Positions 8,875-18,500 of a DNA stretch of 64,000 bases are shown here, in pieces. Each line of letters opens with the position of its first letter. Position 1 is the first letter of the stretch. Position numbers and translations under genes: made by a program. Source of the DNA: Desulfurellaceae bacterium bin18 (GTDB lineage Bacteria > Desulfobacterota > Binatia > Bin18); assembly GCA_002238415.1 (NCBI GenBank), contig MPMI01000020.1:1-64000 (forward strand), given 5' to 3'. The notes below the pieces were generated by a model that searched no databases, had not been told where the DNA came from, and worked only from the letters and a program-made list of their open reading frames with translations.

Positions 8875-9963
8875 ATGAGGAAAGACGCCACCTCCAGCAC
8901 TTCTATTGAGAGTCCGTCTCCTCATCTGGCGTTGTTGTCAGAAGGGCATGACTTCTCGCTCTTTCAGGCCGTAGACCTGATTGACCGTATCGCCCTGGAA
9001 ACCATGCTGGGCCAGGAGAGCGATCCGTTTGATGCACTTGAGCGACGCCTTGATGCTTTGGAGCAGAGACGGCGCGCCGGCGGGTATGTGTCGCCCTCAA
9101 AGGAGAACATTCGTTTCCGCGGGGTGGACAGCATGGGTTTTCCGGCCGCGGACATCGCCCGGATTTCGCTGGAGACGACTACACCCGAGGATCAGCTCCC
9201 CTCGCGCTACGTCATTGAGGCAAACTGTCTCGGACTGTATGGCCCTGACTCTCCACTGCCCGATTATGTCAATGAACGCATCGTTGCCTACGATCGCTCT
9301 GCAACGGTGCTGCGCGATTTTCTTGACCTTTTCAATCACCGTCTCCTGATCCTGCTGTGCCGGATCAGTACGCGCTACCGGCATGCCAGGGTTTTTGACG
9401 GCGAGGCAACAGATGAAATTTCACTTTTTTGCGGCGCGCTGATCGGCGAACTTGACCCTTTTGACCTGCAACCGGACGTCGGGCGGGCGCACCGCTTGCG
9501 CAATGCCGCGCGGCTGGGACTCTTCAATCTGCCGGCGGAAACCCTGGAACAGGTTGTGGCCGATCTGTTCCCCGGCCTGGAGGTACGGCTTGAGGAGTTC
9601 GTGCGCCGGACGGTTCGGGTCTCTGACGAACAGCGCAACCGCCTCGGACAGCAGGGCAATCTCCTGGGTGAGACCGCCATAGTGGGCGACCGAGTAGAGA
9701 GCCGTGACAAAATTCGCCTGTGGCTCGGGCCGCTCAGCCTCGATCTGTGGGAGGACTTCCTGCCCGGCGGCTCAAAACGACGCAGCCTGGAGCCGCTGTT
9801 GCCACGCCTGCTGCCGGCGCCGTTGGCCTATGACATCGTGCTGCTCCCCAGCCCCGAGGTGGTGGCCCCGACCCGTCTGGGCGAGCAGGGCCGGTTAGCC
9901 TTGGACGCCTGGCTGGACGAATCACAGGCCGAAAAAAATATCAGCTTCAAAATAGATGCATGA
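8875..9963 (+). CDS. tssG: T6SS baseplate protein TssG (VasB/ImpH)
   Basis: TssG is the partner of TssF in the baseplate wedge. I chose ATG 8875, directly after the tssF stop; an upstream in-frame ATG at 8806 lies inside tssF. The 362-residue product has the family start motif HDFSLFQAVDLIDRI, the FRGVDSMGFPAADIA segment, a LYGPDSPLPDYV motif and the FLDLFNHRLLILL helix. The C-terminal RLGEQGRL segment is also typical. Its TGA overlaps the clpV ATG. Confidence 0.95.
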   Translation: MRKDATSSTSIESPSPHLALLSEGHDFSLFQAVDLIDRIALETMLGQESDPFDALERRLDALEQRRRAGGYVSPSKENIRFRGVDSMGFPAADIARISLETTTPEDQLPSRYVIEANCLGLYGPDSPLPDYVNERIVAYDRSATVLRDFLDLFNHRLLILLCRISTRYRHARVFDGEATDEISLFCGALIGELDPFDLQPDVGRAHRLRNAARLGLFNLPAETLEQVVADLFPGLEVRLEEFVRRTVRVSDEQRNRLGQQGNLLGETAIVGDRVESRDKIRLWLGPLSLDLWEDFLPGGSKRRSLEPLLPRLLPAPLAYDIVLLPSPEVVAPTRLGEQGRLALDAWLDESQAEKNISFKIDA

Positions 9964-12569
9964 TAGATATCAACCTGACCGACCTTGTTGAGCATCTTGA
10001 CGCCTCCTGCCGGAATGCAATGGTGGGCGCGGCTGGAGAATGCGTGGCGCGCGGCCATTACGAGATGGCGATTGAGCACGCGCTGCTGCTCATGATCGAG
10101 CATCCCGACGCCGAACTGCACGGCATTCTGGCTGCCTATGAGCTTGATCGGGCGCGGCTGCGCCACTGTCTGCACGAAGGGCTGGAAGCGCTGGCCCAGG
10201 GTCATACCGGCCGGCCGGTTTTTTCGCCGCTGCTGATTGAGTGGCTGATGGAAGCCTGGCTGATCTGCTCCATTGAAAAACGACGCAGCACTATCGGCTC
10301 AACCGCGCTGTGGACGGCCCTGGCCGCGCGGGCAGAGCGCTATGTGAACAGTGCCACCGCTCGGCTCCTGAAGCACAGCGGGCTGACCAGCTTGCGGAAG
10401 CGGTTTGACGAATTTGCCGCGGTCCCGACTCAAAACGGCGTTGGGCCGGCCACGGACGGGCCGGACCACGCGGCTGAGGACAGCCCCCTGGCGCAGTTCT
10501 GCATTAACTTCAGCGCTGAGGCGCGGGCCGGGAAAATTGATCCGGTGCTCGGACGCGACGCCGAAATCCGTCAGATGATCGACATCCTGGGCCGGCGGCG
10601 CAAAAACAATCCGATTGTGGTGGGCGAGCCCGGCGTCGGCAAGACCGCGCTGATTGAGGGGCTGGCCCTGAAAATCGTCCAGGGCGCGGCCCCGGAATTT
10701 CTGCGCGATGTCGAGATCATGAGCCTGGACCTGGGGCTGTTGCAGGCCGGGGCGAGCGTGAAGGGCGAATTTGAAAAACGTCTCAAAAATGTCATCGCCG
10801 CAGTCGAAGACATGGCCCATCCGGTGATCCTGTTTTTTGACGAGGCGCATATGCTGATCGGCGCCGGCGGAGCGCAGGGCGGAGCCGATGCCGCCAACCT
10901 GCTCAAACCCGCGCTGGCGCGCGGCAATTTTCGCGCTATCGCCGCCACGACCTGGAAGGAATACAAAAAGTATTTTGAAAAAGACCCGGCCCTGTCGCGC
11001 CGCTTTCAGCTGGTCAAACTGGATACGCCCTCGCCGGCGGATGCGGTCACGATCCTGCGCGGGCTTCGTGAACGCTTTGAGGAGGCGCACGACCTCTTCA
11101 TCCGGGATGAGGCGATTGAGGCTGCGGTCCAGTTATCGTCGCGCTATATGACGGGCGGACAACTGCCCGACAAGGCCATTGACGTGCTGGACACCACCGC
11201 GGCTCGGGTGCGTATCAGCCGCAGCAGTGAGCCGGCGGAGATCGAACGCCTGTCGGCCCGCATCGCCGCCCTGCAACGCGAGGAAGCGGCGCTGAGCCGA
11301 GATCAGGCCGCGGACGGGTCTGCTGACCAGGGCTCGCGTCTGGCCGAAATCCAGGTCAGCATCGCCGCTCTGGAGGAAGAACTCACCACCCTCACCGCCC
11401 GCTGGAACGATGAGAAAGCCCTGGTGGAGCAGGTCGTCCACCGGATTGAGTCCATTGAGTCGAACTCCACAGACCCAAAGGACCCTACAGACCCATCCCC
11501 CAGCCTGATCGAACTGCGTGCCGGCCTGACCGAAGTGCAGGCCGGCGCACCGCTGGTGCATTTTGAGGTGACTGCGGATGCGGTCGCCAGGACGGTTTCG
11601 GAATGGACCGGGGTACCGCTGGGCGCGCTGGCCCGTAACGAGGCCAGCGACGCGCTGAGTTTTGCTGATAATCTGGGGAAGCGGATCTGCGGACAGAAGC
11701 AGGCGATTGACATCCTGGACCGGGAGTTGAGCATTGCCCGTGCGGGTATGGCGGATCCGGACAAGCCGCGTGGGGTCTTTCTGCTGATCGGGCCGAGCGG
11801 TGTGGGCAAGACGGAGACCGCCACCGCTATCGCCGAGATTCTGTTTGGCGGCCGGTGGCAAATGACCGTCATCAATATGTCGGAATATCAGGAAAAACAC
11901 ACGGTCTCGCGGCTGTTCGGCGCGCCGCCGGGCTATGTCGGCTATGGCGAAGGCGGGGTGCTGACCGAGGCGGTGCGGCAGAAACCCTATTCGATTGTCC
12001 TGCTGGACGAGGGGGAGAAGGCCCATCCCGAAGTGCTGGACACGTTTTATCAGGTCTTCGACAAGGGCGTTATGGCCGACGGCGAGGGCCGGGAGATCGA
12101 CTTTCGCAACACCATTATTCTGCTGACCAGCAATCTGGGCGCTGATCAGATTGCCGAGATGGTAACTTGTCCGGTTCCGCCCGATACGGCCGACATGGTT
12201 GAGGAGCTGCGTCCGACCCTCAACCGGTATTTCAAACCCGCGCTGCTGGCGCGGATGCGCATAGTCCCGTATGTCCCGCTCAGCACGGAAACCCTGCGTA
12301 CCATCGTGGTCCAGCGCCTGCAACGGCTGGGCGCGCGGCTGGACGCCCAGTCGAGCCTTGCCCTGCGCTATAGCGACGCCGTGCCGGACCATATTACCGC
12401 TCACTGCGTCCGCAGCGACGGGGGCGCGCGCAATATCGACGCGATGATTAACCAGACGCTCCTGCCCCGTATCTCAACGGAAATCCTGACTGCCATGAAT
12501 CAGGAGCGCAGCCTCCGTGGAGTGACGATTGGCGTCGAGGATGGAGAGTTCAGCTATGACTTTTTGTAA
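9960..12569 (+). CDS. clpV: T6SS sheath-recycling AAA+ ATPase ClpV (TssH)
   Basis: ClpV disassembles contracted sheath. The 869-residue protein has a Clp N-domain, then AAA-1 with Walker A GEPGVGKTALIEG near residue 221 and Walker B ILFFDEAHML. AAA-2 has Walker A GPSGVGKTETATA near residue 610 and Walker B IVLLDEGEKAHPE. Between them, around residues 496-514, the coiled-coil-like linker carries IESIESNSTDPKDPTDP. This comes from a GAGTC-type repeat and is not expected in ClpV. The start overlaps the tssG stop, and the 3' end overlaps tssJ by 14 bp. Confidence 0.96.
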   Translation: MIDINLTDLVEHLDASCRNAMVGAAGECVARGHYEMAIEHALLLMIEHPDAELHGILAAYELDRARLRHCLHEGLEALAQGHTGRPVFSPLLIEWLMEAWLICSIEKRRSTIGSTALWTALAARAERYVNSATARLLKHSGLTSLRKRFDEFAAVPTQNGVGPATDGPDHAAEDSPLAQFCINFSAEARAGKIDPVLGRDAEIRQMIDILGRRRKNNPIVVGEPGVGKTALIEGLALKIVQGAAPEFLRDVEIMSLDLGLLQAGASVKGEFEKRLKNVIAAVEDMAHPVILFFDEAHMLIGAGGAQGGADAANLLKPALARGNFRAIAATTWKEYKKYFEKDPALSRRFQLVKLDTPSPADAVTILRGLRERFEEAHDLFIRDEAIEAAVQLSSRYMTGGQLPDKAIDVLDTTAARVRISRSSEPAEIERLSARIAALQREEAALSRDQAADGSADQGSRLAEIQVSIAALEEELTTLTARWNDEKALVEQVVHRIESIESNSTDPKDPTDPSPSLIELRAGLTEVQAGAPLVHFEVTADAVARTVSEWTGVPLGALARNEASDALSFADNLGKRICGQKQAIDILDRELSIARAGMADPDKPRGVFLLIGPSGVGKTETATAIAEILFGGRWQMTVINMSEYQEKHTVSRLFGAPPGYVGYGEGGVLTEAVRQKPYSIVLLDEGEKAHPEVLDTFYQVFDKGVMADGEGREIDFRNTIILLTSNLGADQIAEMVTCPVPPDTADMVEELRPTLNRYFKPALLARMRIVPYVPLSTETLRTIVVQRLQRLGARLDAQSSLALRYSDAVPDHITAHCVRSDGGARNIDAMINQTLLPRISTEILTAMNQERSLRGVTIGVEDGEFSYDFL
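11445..11501 (+). repeat. GAGTC/GACTC element, copy B (inside clpV)
   Basis: ATTGAGTCCATTGAGTCGA is followed by 15-18-bp spaced CAGACCCA words. The insertion keeps the frame and encodes IESIESNSTDPKDPTDPS in the linker between the two AAA+ modules. Confidence 0.75.
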
Positions 12570-13206
12570 TCGAAGAAGCCGCAACCGAGCCCGGCTCGGG
12601 CTTCCGCGCCTAGCCGCGCTGGTTGGGGTAATGGTGTGGGGTATGGTGCTGACGGCCTGTTCCATGCCCAGGATATTCAGGGGACCGCCGGACACGGTAA
12701 CGCGACTCCGCTTGGTCGCCTCGGACTATGTGAACCCGAACGTTGCCGGCGACCCGTCGCCCGTTGTGCTGATTCTGTATGAGCTGGCCCGGCCATCCGG
12801 CTTTGAAGGGGCCGAGTTCAATCAGTTGTTCTATAACGACCAGCAGACGCTCGGGGGCGAGGTGCTGGTCCGGCAGGAGTTTCGGATCGAACCCGGCAAG
12901 ATCATGACTATGAGCCGTGTCCTGGACCCCAAGACCACCCATCTGGGGTTTGTTGCCGGATACCGCAAGATCGAACGCAAGCGCTGGCGCCTCACGGTTG
13001 ATGTCGAGCCCCAGACGACCCAGGATCATGTGATTGTCATCGGCTCACAAGCCTTGTCCGCTCCCAAGGCCACTTCGCGGACCCTTGGGACGGGGACCCT
13101 CAGCCTGGCCCAAGCTCCGCAGATTGAGTCCATAGGGTCGGACCCAACAGACTCAACAGACCCAACGGACTCAACAGACTCAACCCACCCCCAGAAGCGC
13201 ACCTAA
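12556..13206 (+). CDS. tssJ: T6SS outer-membrane lipoprotein TssJ
   Basis: TssJ is the lipoprotein that anchors TssM to the outer membrane. ATG 12556 gives an Arg-rich n-region, a hydrophobic stretch LAALVGVMVWGMVLTAC, and a lipobox (LTAC) with Cys near residue 36. The body has the TssJ beta-sandwich pattern (NVAGDPSPVVLILYELARP, ALGGEVL-like region, and HLGFVAGYRKI). The C-terminal 27 or so residues (IGSDPTDSTDPTDSTDST and flanks) come from a GAGTC-type repeat. The start overlaps the clpV 3' end; the stop overlaps the tssK ATG. Confidence 0.93.
   Translation: MTFCNRRSRNRARLGLPRLAALVGVMVWGMVLTACSMPRIFRGPPDTVTRLRLVASDYVNPNVAGDPSPVVLILYELARPSGFEGAEFNQLFYNDQQTLGGEVLVRQEFRIEPGKIMTMSRVLDPKTTHLGFVAGYRKIERKRWRLTVDVEPQTTQDHVIVIGSQALSAPKATSRTLGTGTLSLAQAPQIESIGSDPTDSTDPTDSTDSTHPQKRT
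13122..13190 (+). repeat. GAGTC/GACTC element, copy C (C-terminus of tssJ)
   Basis: The element starts with ATTGAGTCCATAGGGTC and continues as alternating 9-bp GACCCAACR/GACTCAACA units. TTGAGTC near the left end can pair with several GACTCAA words at right. In frame it encodes Asp-Pro-Thr/Asp-Ser-Thr repeats. Confidence 0.8.
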
Positions 13207-14573
13207 TGGCAGAATCCGGCAAACCCATCTGGTACCAGGGCATGTTCATGCGACCGCAGCATTTTCAACAGCAGGAACGCTACTGGGAGACCTTTGTCAA
13301 TGAGCATCTTTCGGGCCAGTTCGGGTACGGCTGGGGGCTGCGGCAGCTTGAGATTGACCAGGCCGCGCTGGAGGTCGGCAGCTTCCATATTACCCAACTC
13401 GCCGTCACCCTGCCGGACGGGACGCCGCTCAGCGCACCGGGGGTGGCTGATCTGCCGCCGCCCCGGATTTTTGGGGGTGAGGCCGCCGGTAAGCGGGTGA
13501 TGCTGGCCCTGCCCATCCGCCGGACTGACGCGCCCGAAGTCTCGTCCAGCGATGGCGCGGAACACGAACGGCGCTGGCGGCGGCTTTCGGTCTCGCTACG
13601 CGACATCAGCCGCGAGGATGAAGAGTATTGTGAGGTTCAGGTCGGCCGCCTGGCCCCGGTCTTACTGCTGGAAGACGAAGTGACGGGCGCCTACGGGAGC
13701 GTACCCATCGCTCGGATCAAAAACGCCTCCGAGAATGCCCTTATTCTGGATGACTCCTATCTGCCGCCGGTTATGAACTGCAAGGCCCATGTCGGCTATA
13801 TGCGCGCGCTGGGTGATATCCGGGCTATCCTGCACCGGCGCGCCGAGACCCTGGTCAAGCAGCTCGACCCGTCAACAGCAACGGGTCTGTCGGACATGCT
13901 GGACTTCCTGCTGCTCCAGATGATTAACCGACACGAGGCGGCCTTTGTTCATATGATGCAGCTCGATCATATTCAGCCCGAACGGGCTTTCGCCGCCACA
14001 GCCGAACTGGCCGCGGAGTTGACGACCTTCCTGCCCGAACGCCGCGCCGAACCGCCGCCGGTCTACGACCACAGCGACCCTGGGCCGGGCTGGCGCAAAC
14101 TCGTTCGGACCATCACCGCGGCATTCAGCCTGATTGCCGACCGACACGGCCTTGAATTGCCACTGGAGCGGCAGGCCAACGGCTCACACGTGGCCACCAT
14201 CCACGATCGCAGCCTGTTGGAAGACGCCCGTTTCATTCTGATTGTGCGTGAAAATGCGCCGCGCGAGATGGACCGGGTCAAGATAGAGAACCGACTCAAG
14301 GTCGGCTCGGTGGACACCTTGCGCGAGATTGTCAATCTACAACTGTCAGGCATTCCCTGCAAAACCGTCCCAGTGGTGCCGCGCGGTCTGCCCTATTACC
14401 CCAACGCCAGCTATCTGGAGGTGGACCGCACCGTCCCGCTCTGGGAAGAGGTGCGCACTTCGGCCAGCCTAGCGATCTATATCGCCGCCGGTCAGACCTA
14501 TTATGACCTGCAACTCTGGGCAATCCGCAGTAAGGCAACGCCTCTCTCCATCGCTTCGGAGGGTATCCAGTGA
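13206..14573 (+). CDS. tssK: T6SS baseplate protein TssK
   Basis: TssK links the baseplate to the membrane complex. The 455-residue product begins with the near-invariant PIWYQGMFMRPQHFQQQERYW-type motif, which fixes the start. It also has the WGLRQLEID and HEAAFVHMMQLDHIQPE segments and ends with YDLQLWAIR, all typical. Start and stop codons overlap the neighbouring genes (tssJ TAA/ATG, tssL GTGA). Confidence 0.97.
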   Translation: MAESGKPIWYQGMFMRPQHFQQQERYWETFVNEHLSGQFGYGWGLRQLEIDQAALEVGSFHITQLAVTLPDGTPLSAPGVADLPPPRIFGGEAAGKRVMLALPIRRTDAPEVSSSDGAEHERRWRRLSVSLRDISREDEEYCEVQVGRLAPVLLLEDEVTGAYGSVPIARIKNASENALILDDSYLPPVMNCKAHVGYMRALGDIRAILHRRAETLVKQLDPSTATGLSDMLDFLLLQMINRHEAAFVHMMQLDHIQPERAFAATAELAAELTTFLPERRAEPPPVYDHSDPGPGWRKLVRTITAAFSLIADRHGLELPLERQANGSHVATIHDRSLLEDARFILIVRENAPREMDRVKIENRLKVGSVDTLREIVNLQLSGIPCKTVPVVPRGLPYYPNASYLEVDRTVPLWEEVRTSASLAIYIAAGQTYYDLQLWAIRSKATPLSIASEGIQ

Positions 14574-15499
14574 GAGAATTCCACGCCGATACGGTTGAGG
14601 GTCCGGCCTCAGCGCCCCCAGCGTCCATTGCCGACCCGCCAAACCTGCTGGCGGTGCCGCCGCTCGCCCCCGCTCCGCACTCGGACAATGGGAATGCGAG
14701 CCCGCCGGACAATCACTTGGCCGACCTGCCGGCCCCCCGTATGGGAGACAGTCAGCGCTTGCGCCAGTTCCAGACCCAATTCGAGCATGGCCGCAACCCC
14801 TATATTGCCGCGGCCGGGCCGATCGTGAATCTGATCCTGGTTCTGAACGAAGGCGCCCGGCACGAAAACCCCCACGCCCTGCGCCTGATTGCCGCCGGGG
14901 AAGTCCGCGCGTTCTACAATCAGATGGCTCAGCAATCGGTTTCCCCGCAAAACGTCCAGATCGCCAGCTACGCCCTGTGCAGCGCACTCGATGAGGCGGT
15001 GCTGACGACCGACTGGGGCAGTGAAAGCGACTGGCAGACGGAAACCCTCCTGTGGATGTTTCACAACGACGGGACCGGCGGTGAAAACGTTTTCAAACAC
15101 CTGGAGGAGCTTCTTCTCAACCCGAATATGCAGCTTGAGCTGATGGAGTTGCTGTCTCTGCTGCTGGACCTGGGGTTTCAGGGCCAGCACCGCATAGCCC
15201 CTGACGGAGCGCACGTCCTGGAGAGCCTCCGGGTCCGCCTGCACGAAATGCTCGGCGCGAAGCGATCCAAAGCGCCCAGCCCGCTCCGTCCGCCCGAACC
15301 GGCGACCACCGGCAGCGCGTCCCGCTCGCATATCGGCCCGATCATCCTGGCGCTGTTTGTCGCTCTGGTTTTGCTGGTCGTCTACCTGAATCTCAATAGC
15401 CGCACCCAGGTGTTGACCGAGCCGCTGCTGAATCGGGTCGAGCAGTTGACCGAGAGTTATGAGAGGGAGCCGGAGGAGTGGGAGTGGAGCAGTTATTAG
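14570..15499 (+). CDS. tssL: T6SS inner-membrane protein TssL (DotU/IcmH family)
   Basis: TssL sits in the inner membrane with TssM and binds the baseplate. GTG 14570 overlaps the tssK TGA (GTGA). After a Pro-rich cytoplasmic N-terminus of about 60 residues comes the DotU fold (NPYIAAAGPIVNLILVL, then ASYALCSALDEAVLTTDWG). A single transmembrane helix lies near residues 255-278 (IGPIILALFVALVLLVVYL), followed by a short periplasmic tail. No peptidoglycan-binding OmpA domain is fused. Confidence 0.95.
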   Translation: MREFHADTVEGPASAPPASIADPPNLLAVPPLAPAPHSDNGNASPPDNHLADLPAPRMGDSQRLRQFQTQFEHGRNPYIAAAGPIVNLILVLNEGARHENPHALRLIAAGEVRAFYNQMAQQSVSPQNVQIASYALCSALDEAVLTTDWGSESDWQTETLLWMFHNDGTGGENVFKHLEELLLNPNMQLELMELLSLLLDLGFQGQHRIAPDGAHVLESLRVRLHEMLGAKRSKAPSPLRPPEPATTGSASRSHIGPIILALFVALVLLVVYLNLNSRTQVLTEPLLNRVEQLTESYEREPEEWEWSSY

Positions 15500-15546
15500 T
15501 GGCTAGTGGTTCGTTCGTTGGAAACTGAAAACTCGAAACTTGAAAC
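15500..15546. repeat. GAAACTGAAAACT-type A-rich repeat before tssM
   Basis: The 47-bp gap contains near-repeats GAAACTGAAAACTCG and GAAACTTGAAAC up to the tssM start. No Shine-Dalgarno is visible. It looks like a short repetitive filler sequence, not a promoter. Confidence 0.5.
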
Positions 15547-18500
15547 ATGAGATTCTTCTATCTTTTGAACCGTTTTGCGTCATCCCGACTCACCTTGGGT
15601 CTGGCGCTGCTGATTGGACTCGCCCTCCTGATCTGGTTTGGTGGGCCAAAGCTGACCATAGACGAGACTATGCCGCTGGCCAGCCAGACCAGTCGTCTGA
15701 TTGCGATCTGCGCGCTTGCCACCGTCTTCCTGTTGTTTGAGGGGCTGCGGCGCTGGCGGCTGGAGCGGATCAATCGGCGTATTCTGAACGATATCGGCGG
15801 AGCGCAGAGCGCGGTTTCCAGCCTGTCGGACCGCACCGGCAAGGTGCGTCAGGGCTTCACCTTGCTGTGTGAAACCCTGCGTGAGCGGCTGGGCGCGAGG
15901 CGTGGAAGCCGGCGCTATCTGGAACAGTTCTCCTGGTATGTGCTGCTGGGGGCAAGCGGCTCGGGCCGGTCGACTGCGCTGTCCAATTCCGGATTGGAGT
16001 TTCCCCTGGAAACCACTTTCGGTCCGGCCTCTTCCCTGGGCTCCGGGTCGGATTTCAGCCAGTATTGCGCCTGGCGGGTCACTGATGAGGCCGTTTTTAT
16101 CGATGCGCCTGGCGCGTTTGTGACCCAGCCCGGTCCAGAGGAAACTGGTGAGTGGCAGGACCTCCTGGACTGCCTCAAGTCGGCCCGGCCGCGCCGGCCG
16201 CTGAATGGCGTCATTCTCACCCTGCCAGCCGATTTGCTGCTCGAAGAGACATTGGCACCCGAGGTGCCCGACCGGCTGCGCCAATGCCTGCAAGAGATGA
16301 TGGTCCATTTCGGTGCTGCGCTGCCGGTTTATGTGCTGGTCACCAAATGCGATCGGATCGCCGGGTTTGTGGATTTCTTCTCCAATCTCGATGCCAGGGA
16401 GCGGGAACGCCCTGTCGGTGTCGCGCTGCCGCCGGTGGAACAAGACACGCCACGGCGGGGGGCCGTGTGGAAGGTCCGCCCCCGGAAGGGGGATCGGCCG
16501 GCCGCGGCCTCGGTCAGGACACTGGCGGCCTTTATTGAACGCTACCACGATTTCACTGTGGGGCTGACCGAATGGACCCTGACGCGCTTTCCCGCGGAAC
16601 GGCTGCCAGACAGCCGGCTGCGGATATTTGCCTTTCCCCAACAGATGCAGGCGCTCGGCGCGCCGCTCGAAGCCGTCCTGACGCACGTTTTCGGACCGAG
16701 CCGGTTTCGCCATGACGCGCTGCTGCGCGGGGTGTATTTTTGTAGTGCCTGCCAGGAAGGCCCGACCATAGACATGCTGATGCGGGCGCATCAGGAAGCC
16801 CACGCTCTACAGCCGCCCAGGCCGTATATCCATAACCCGCGGCGCGAAGCCGCCTTTTTCCTCAAAGGGGTTGTTCAGGATGTGATCCTGCCTGAGCGTA
16901 ATCTTGTCGGGGTTGACCCTAAGCTGGAGCGCCGCCGGCTGTTGCGACTCGGGTCGGCCTGGGTGGCGGCTGGGATCGTGGGCGGAACGCTGTGCGCCTC
17001 GTGGTGGCTGGCGAATGACCGGGCAAAACAGCAGGTCGCCAGCCTCTCCAAGGCGCTGGAGGAACATGACGCGCGGCAGGCCGTTATGTCGGCTCAGCCG
17101 GATATCGGTCAGGCCGCGCTGGCGATTGCGCCCTTGCGCCGGAGTCTGTCCGCCGAAACCGGGCGGGGGGTGATGTCGCAGGCGGCTGCCGACTTTGGGG
17201 CATATATGCTGGGCAGCCCGGTGGAGCTTGCGGACCGAGTGGAAACGGCGTACAACCTGGCGGCGACAAACCTGGTCCGGCCGGCGGTCCTGCGCGACCT
17301 CGGCCATGATGTCACCGATCTGGCCCGTTCGGGAGGCCCAACCGACCAACTCCGCAGCCGGCTGGCGCTCTATATCAGTCTGTCGGAGCTCAGCCGTTTT
17401 GACAGTGCCGACCTGAACGCCTGGGTCGCCGAGCACGCGCACGGGAGGTATCCACTCAGCCCGGAAAGACAGGCCGCTGTCTCTGCCGTGGTGGGGGACA
17501 CTTTTGACGGCTTGGAGACCTCCCTCGCTCTTGACGAAACCGTTTTGGCCGCGGCCCGCGAACGACTCTATTCGGTCCCGCCGGCCGAGCGGCTGTACGC
17601 GCGGATGAAGGAACGGACCGGGATATTGGCCGAGGTCTCCCTGGAAACCGAGCTGGGTATCCCCTCGGCCAGCATGTTTGCTTCCATCTATCTCGGCGAG
17701 CCGCTGCCGAGCGTACGGGGCTATTACTCCGAACCCGGCTTCTACGAGCATTTTCTGGCAAGCGCCCCCCGCGTCATCCACACATGGAGGCAGAATGACT
17801 GGCTGTTAGGCACAGCCTGGCCGGCGGCCAGCGACGAGCGGCTGTTCACCGCATTGAGCACGCTGTACATACGGGATTACATACAGGCCTGGACCAGCTT
17901 TCTGGACCAGCTGACGCTCCGGTCCGTGGAGACGCCGGGCCAGACGCTCCGTCTCCTGGAGAGCCTGCTGTCAAGCGAATCGCCACTCAACGGCCTTGTG
18001 CGCATGGTCTCGGCCCATACCGGCCTGCCGCTCGTGCGCGGCGCGGCGGTGGAGGATGTGTCTGAACCACCACCACCGGACGAAGCCGCAGCCGAAGCCG
18101 CAGAGGACGACACGATGTTTGCGGCACTGGGCAATATGGTGCAAGAGGGCGAACACGCGATTGAGCGCCAGTATACCAAGTGGCCCGGTACCAGTATTCG
18201 GCGGGCGTTTGCGGCCTACCACGCTCTGCAGAACGGCAAAACCGGCAGTCTGCCCGGGCTGACCGAAATCCACGCCGAACTGGGCGATCTGCACAGCGTC
18301 ATCGCCGCAGTGGCGAATAAATCCGAGCCTGACGGCGCGGCCTTTCATACCGTGCGACAGTGGATGGATAACCCGAATGGGACCGAGGTGGGCGGCGTGC
18401 GCAACGCGGCCTCATCGCAACCGGGACCGCTGCGCCGGATGCTGTTCGACTTGTCGGACCAGTCGCTGTATATGCTCATGACCTCGGCTCGGCGGCATCT

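Noticed and set aside
11133-12404. 423-codon minus-strand ORF opposite clpV
   Set aside because: It is fully antisense to the conserved second AAA+ module of ClpV, shows no known motif, and such long open antisense frames are common in high-GC coding DNA.
15580-16803. 407-codon minus-strand ORF opposite tssM
   Set aside because: Antisense to the conserved TssM cytoplasmic domain; Gln/Arg-rich composition and no ribosome-binding site; a shadow frame.
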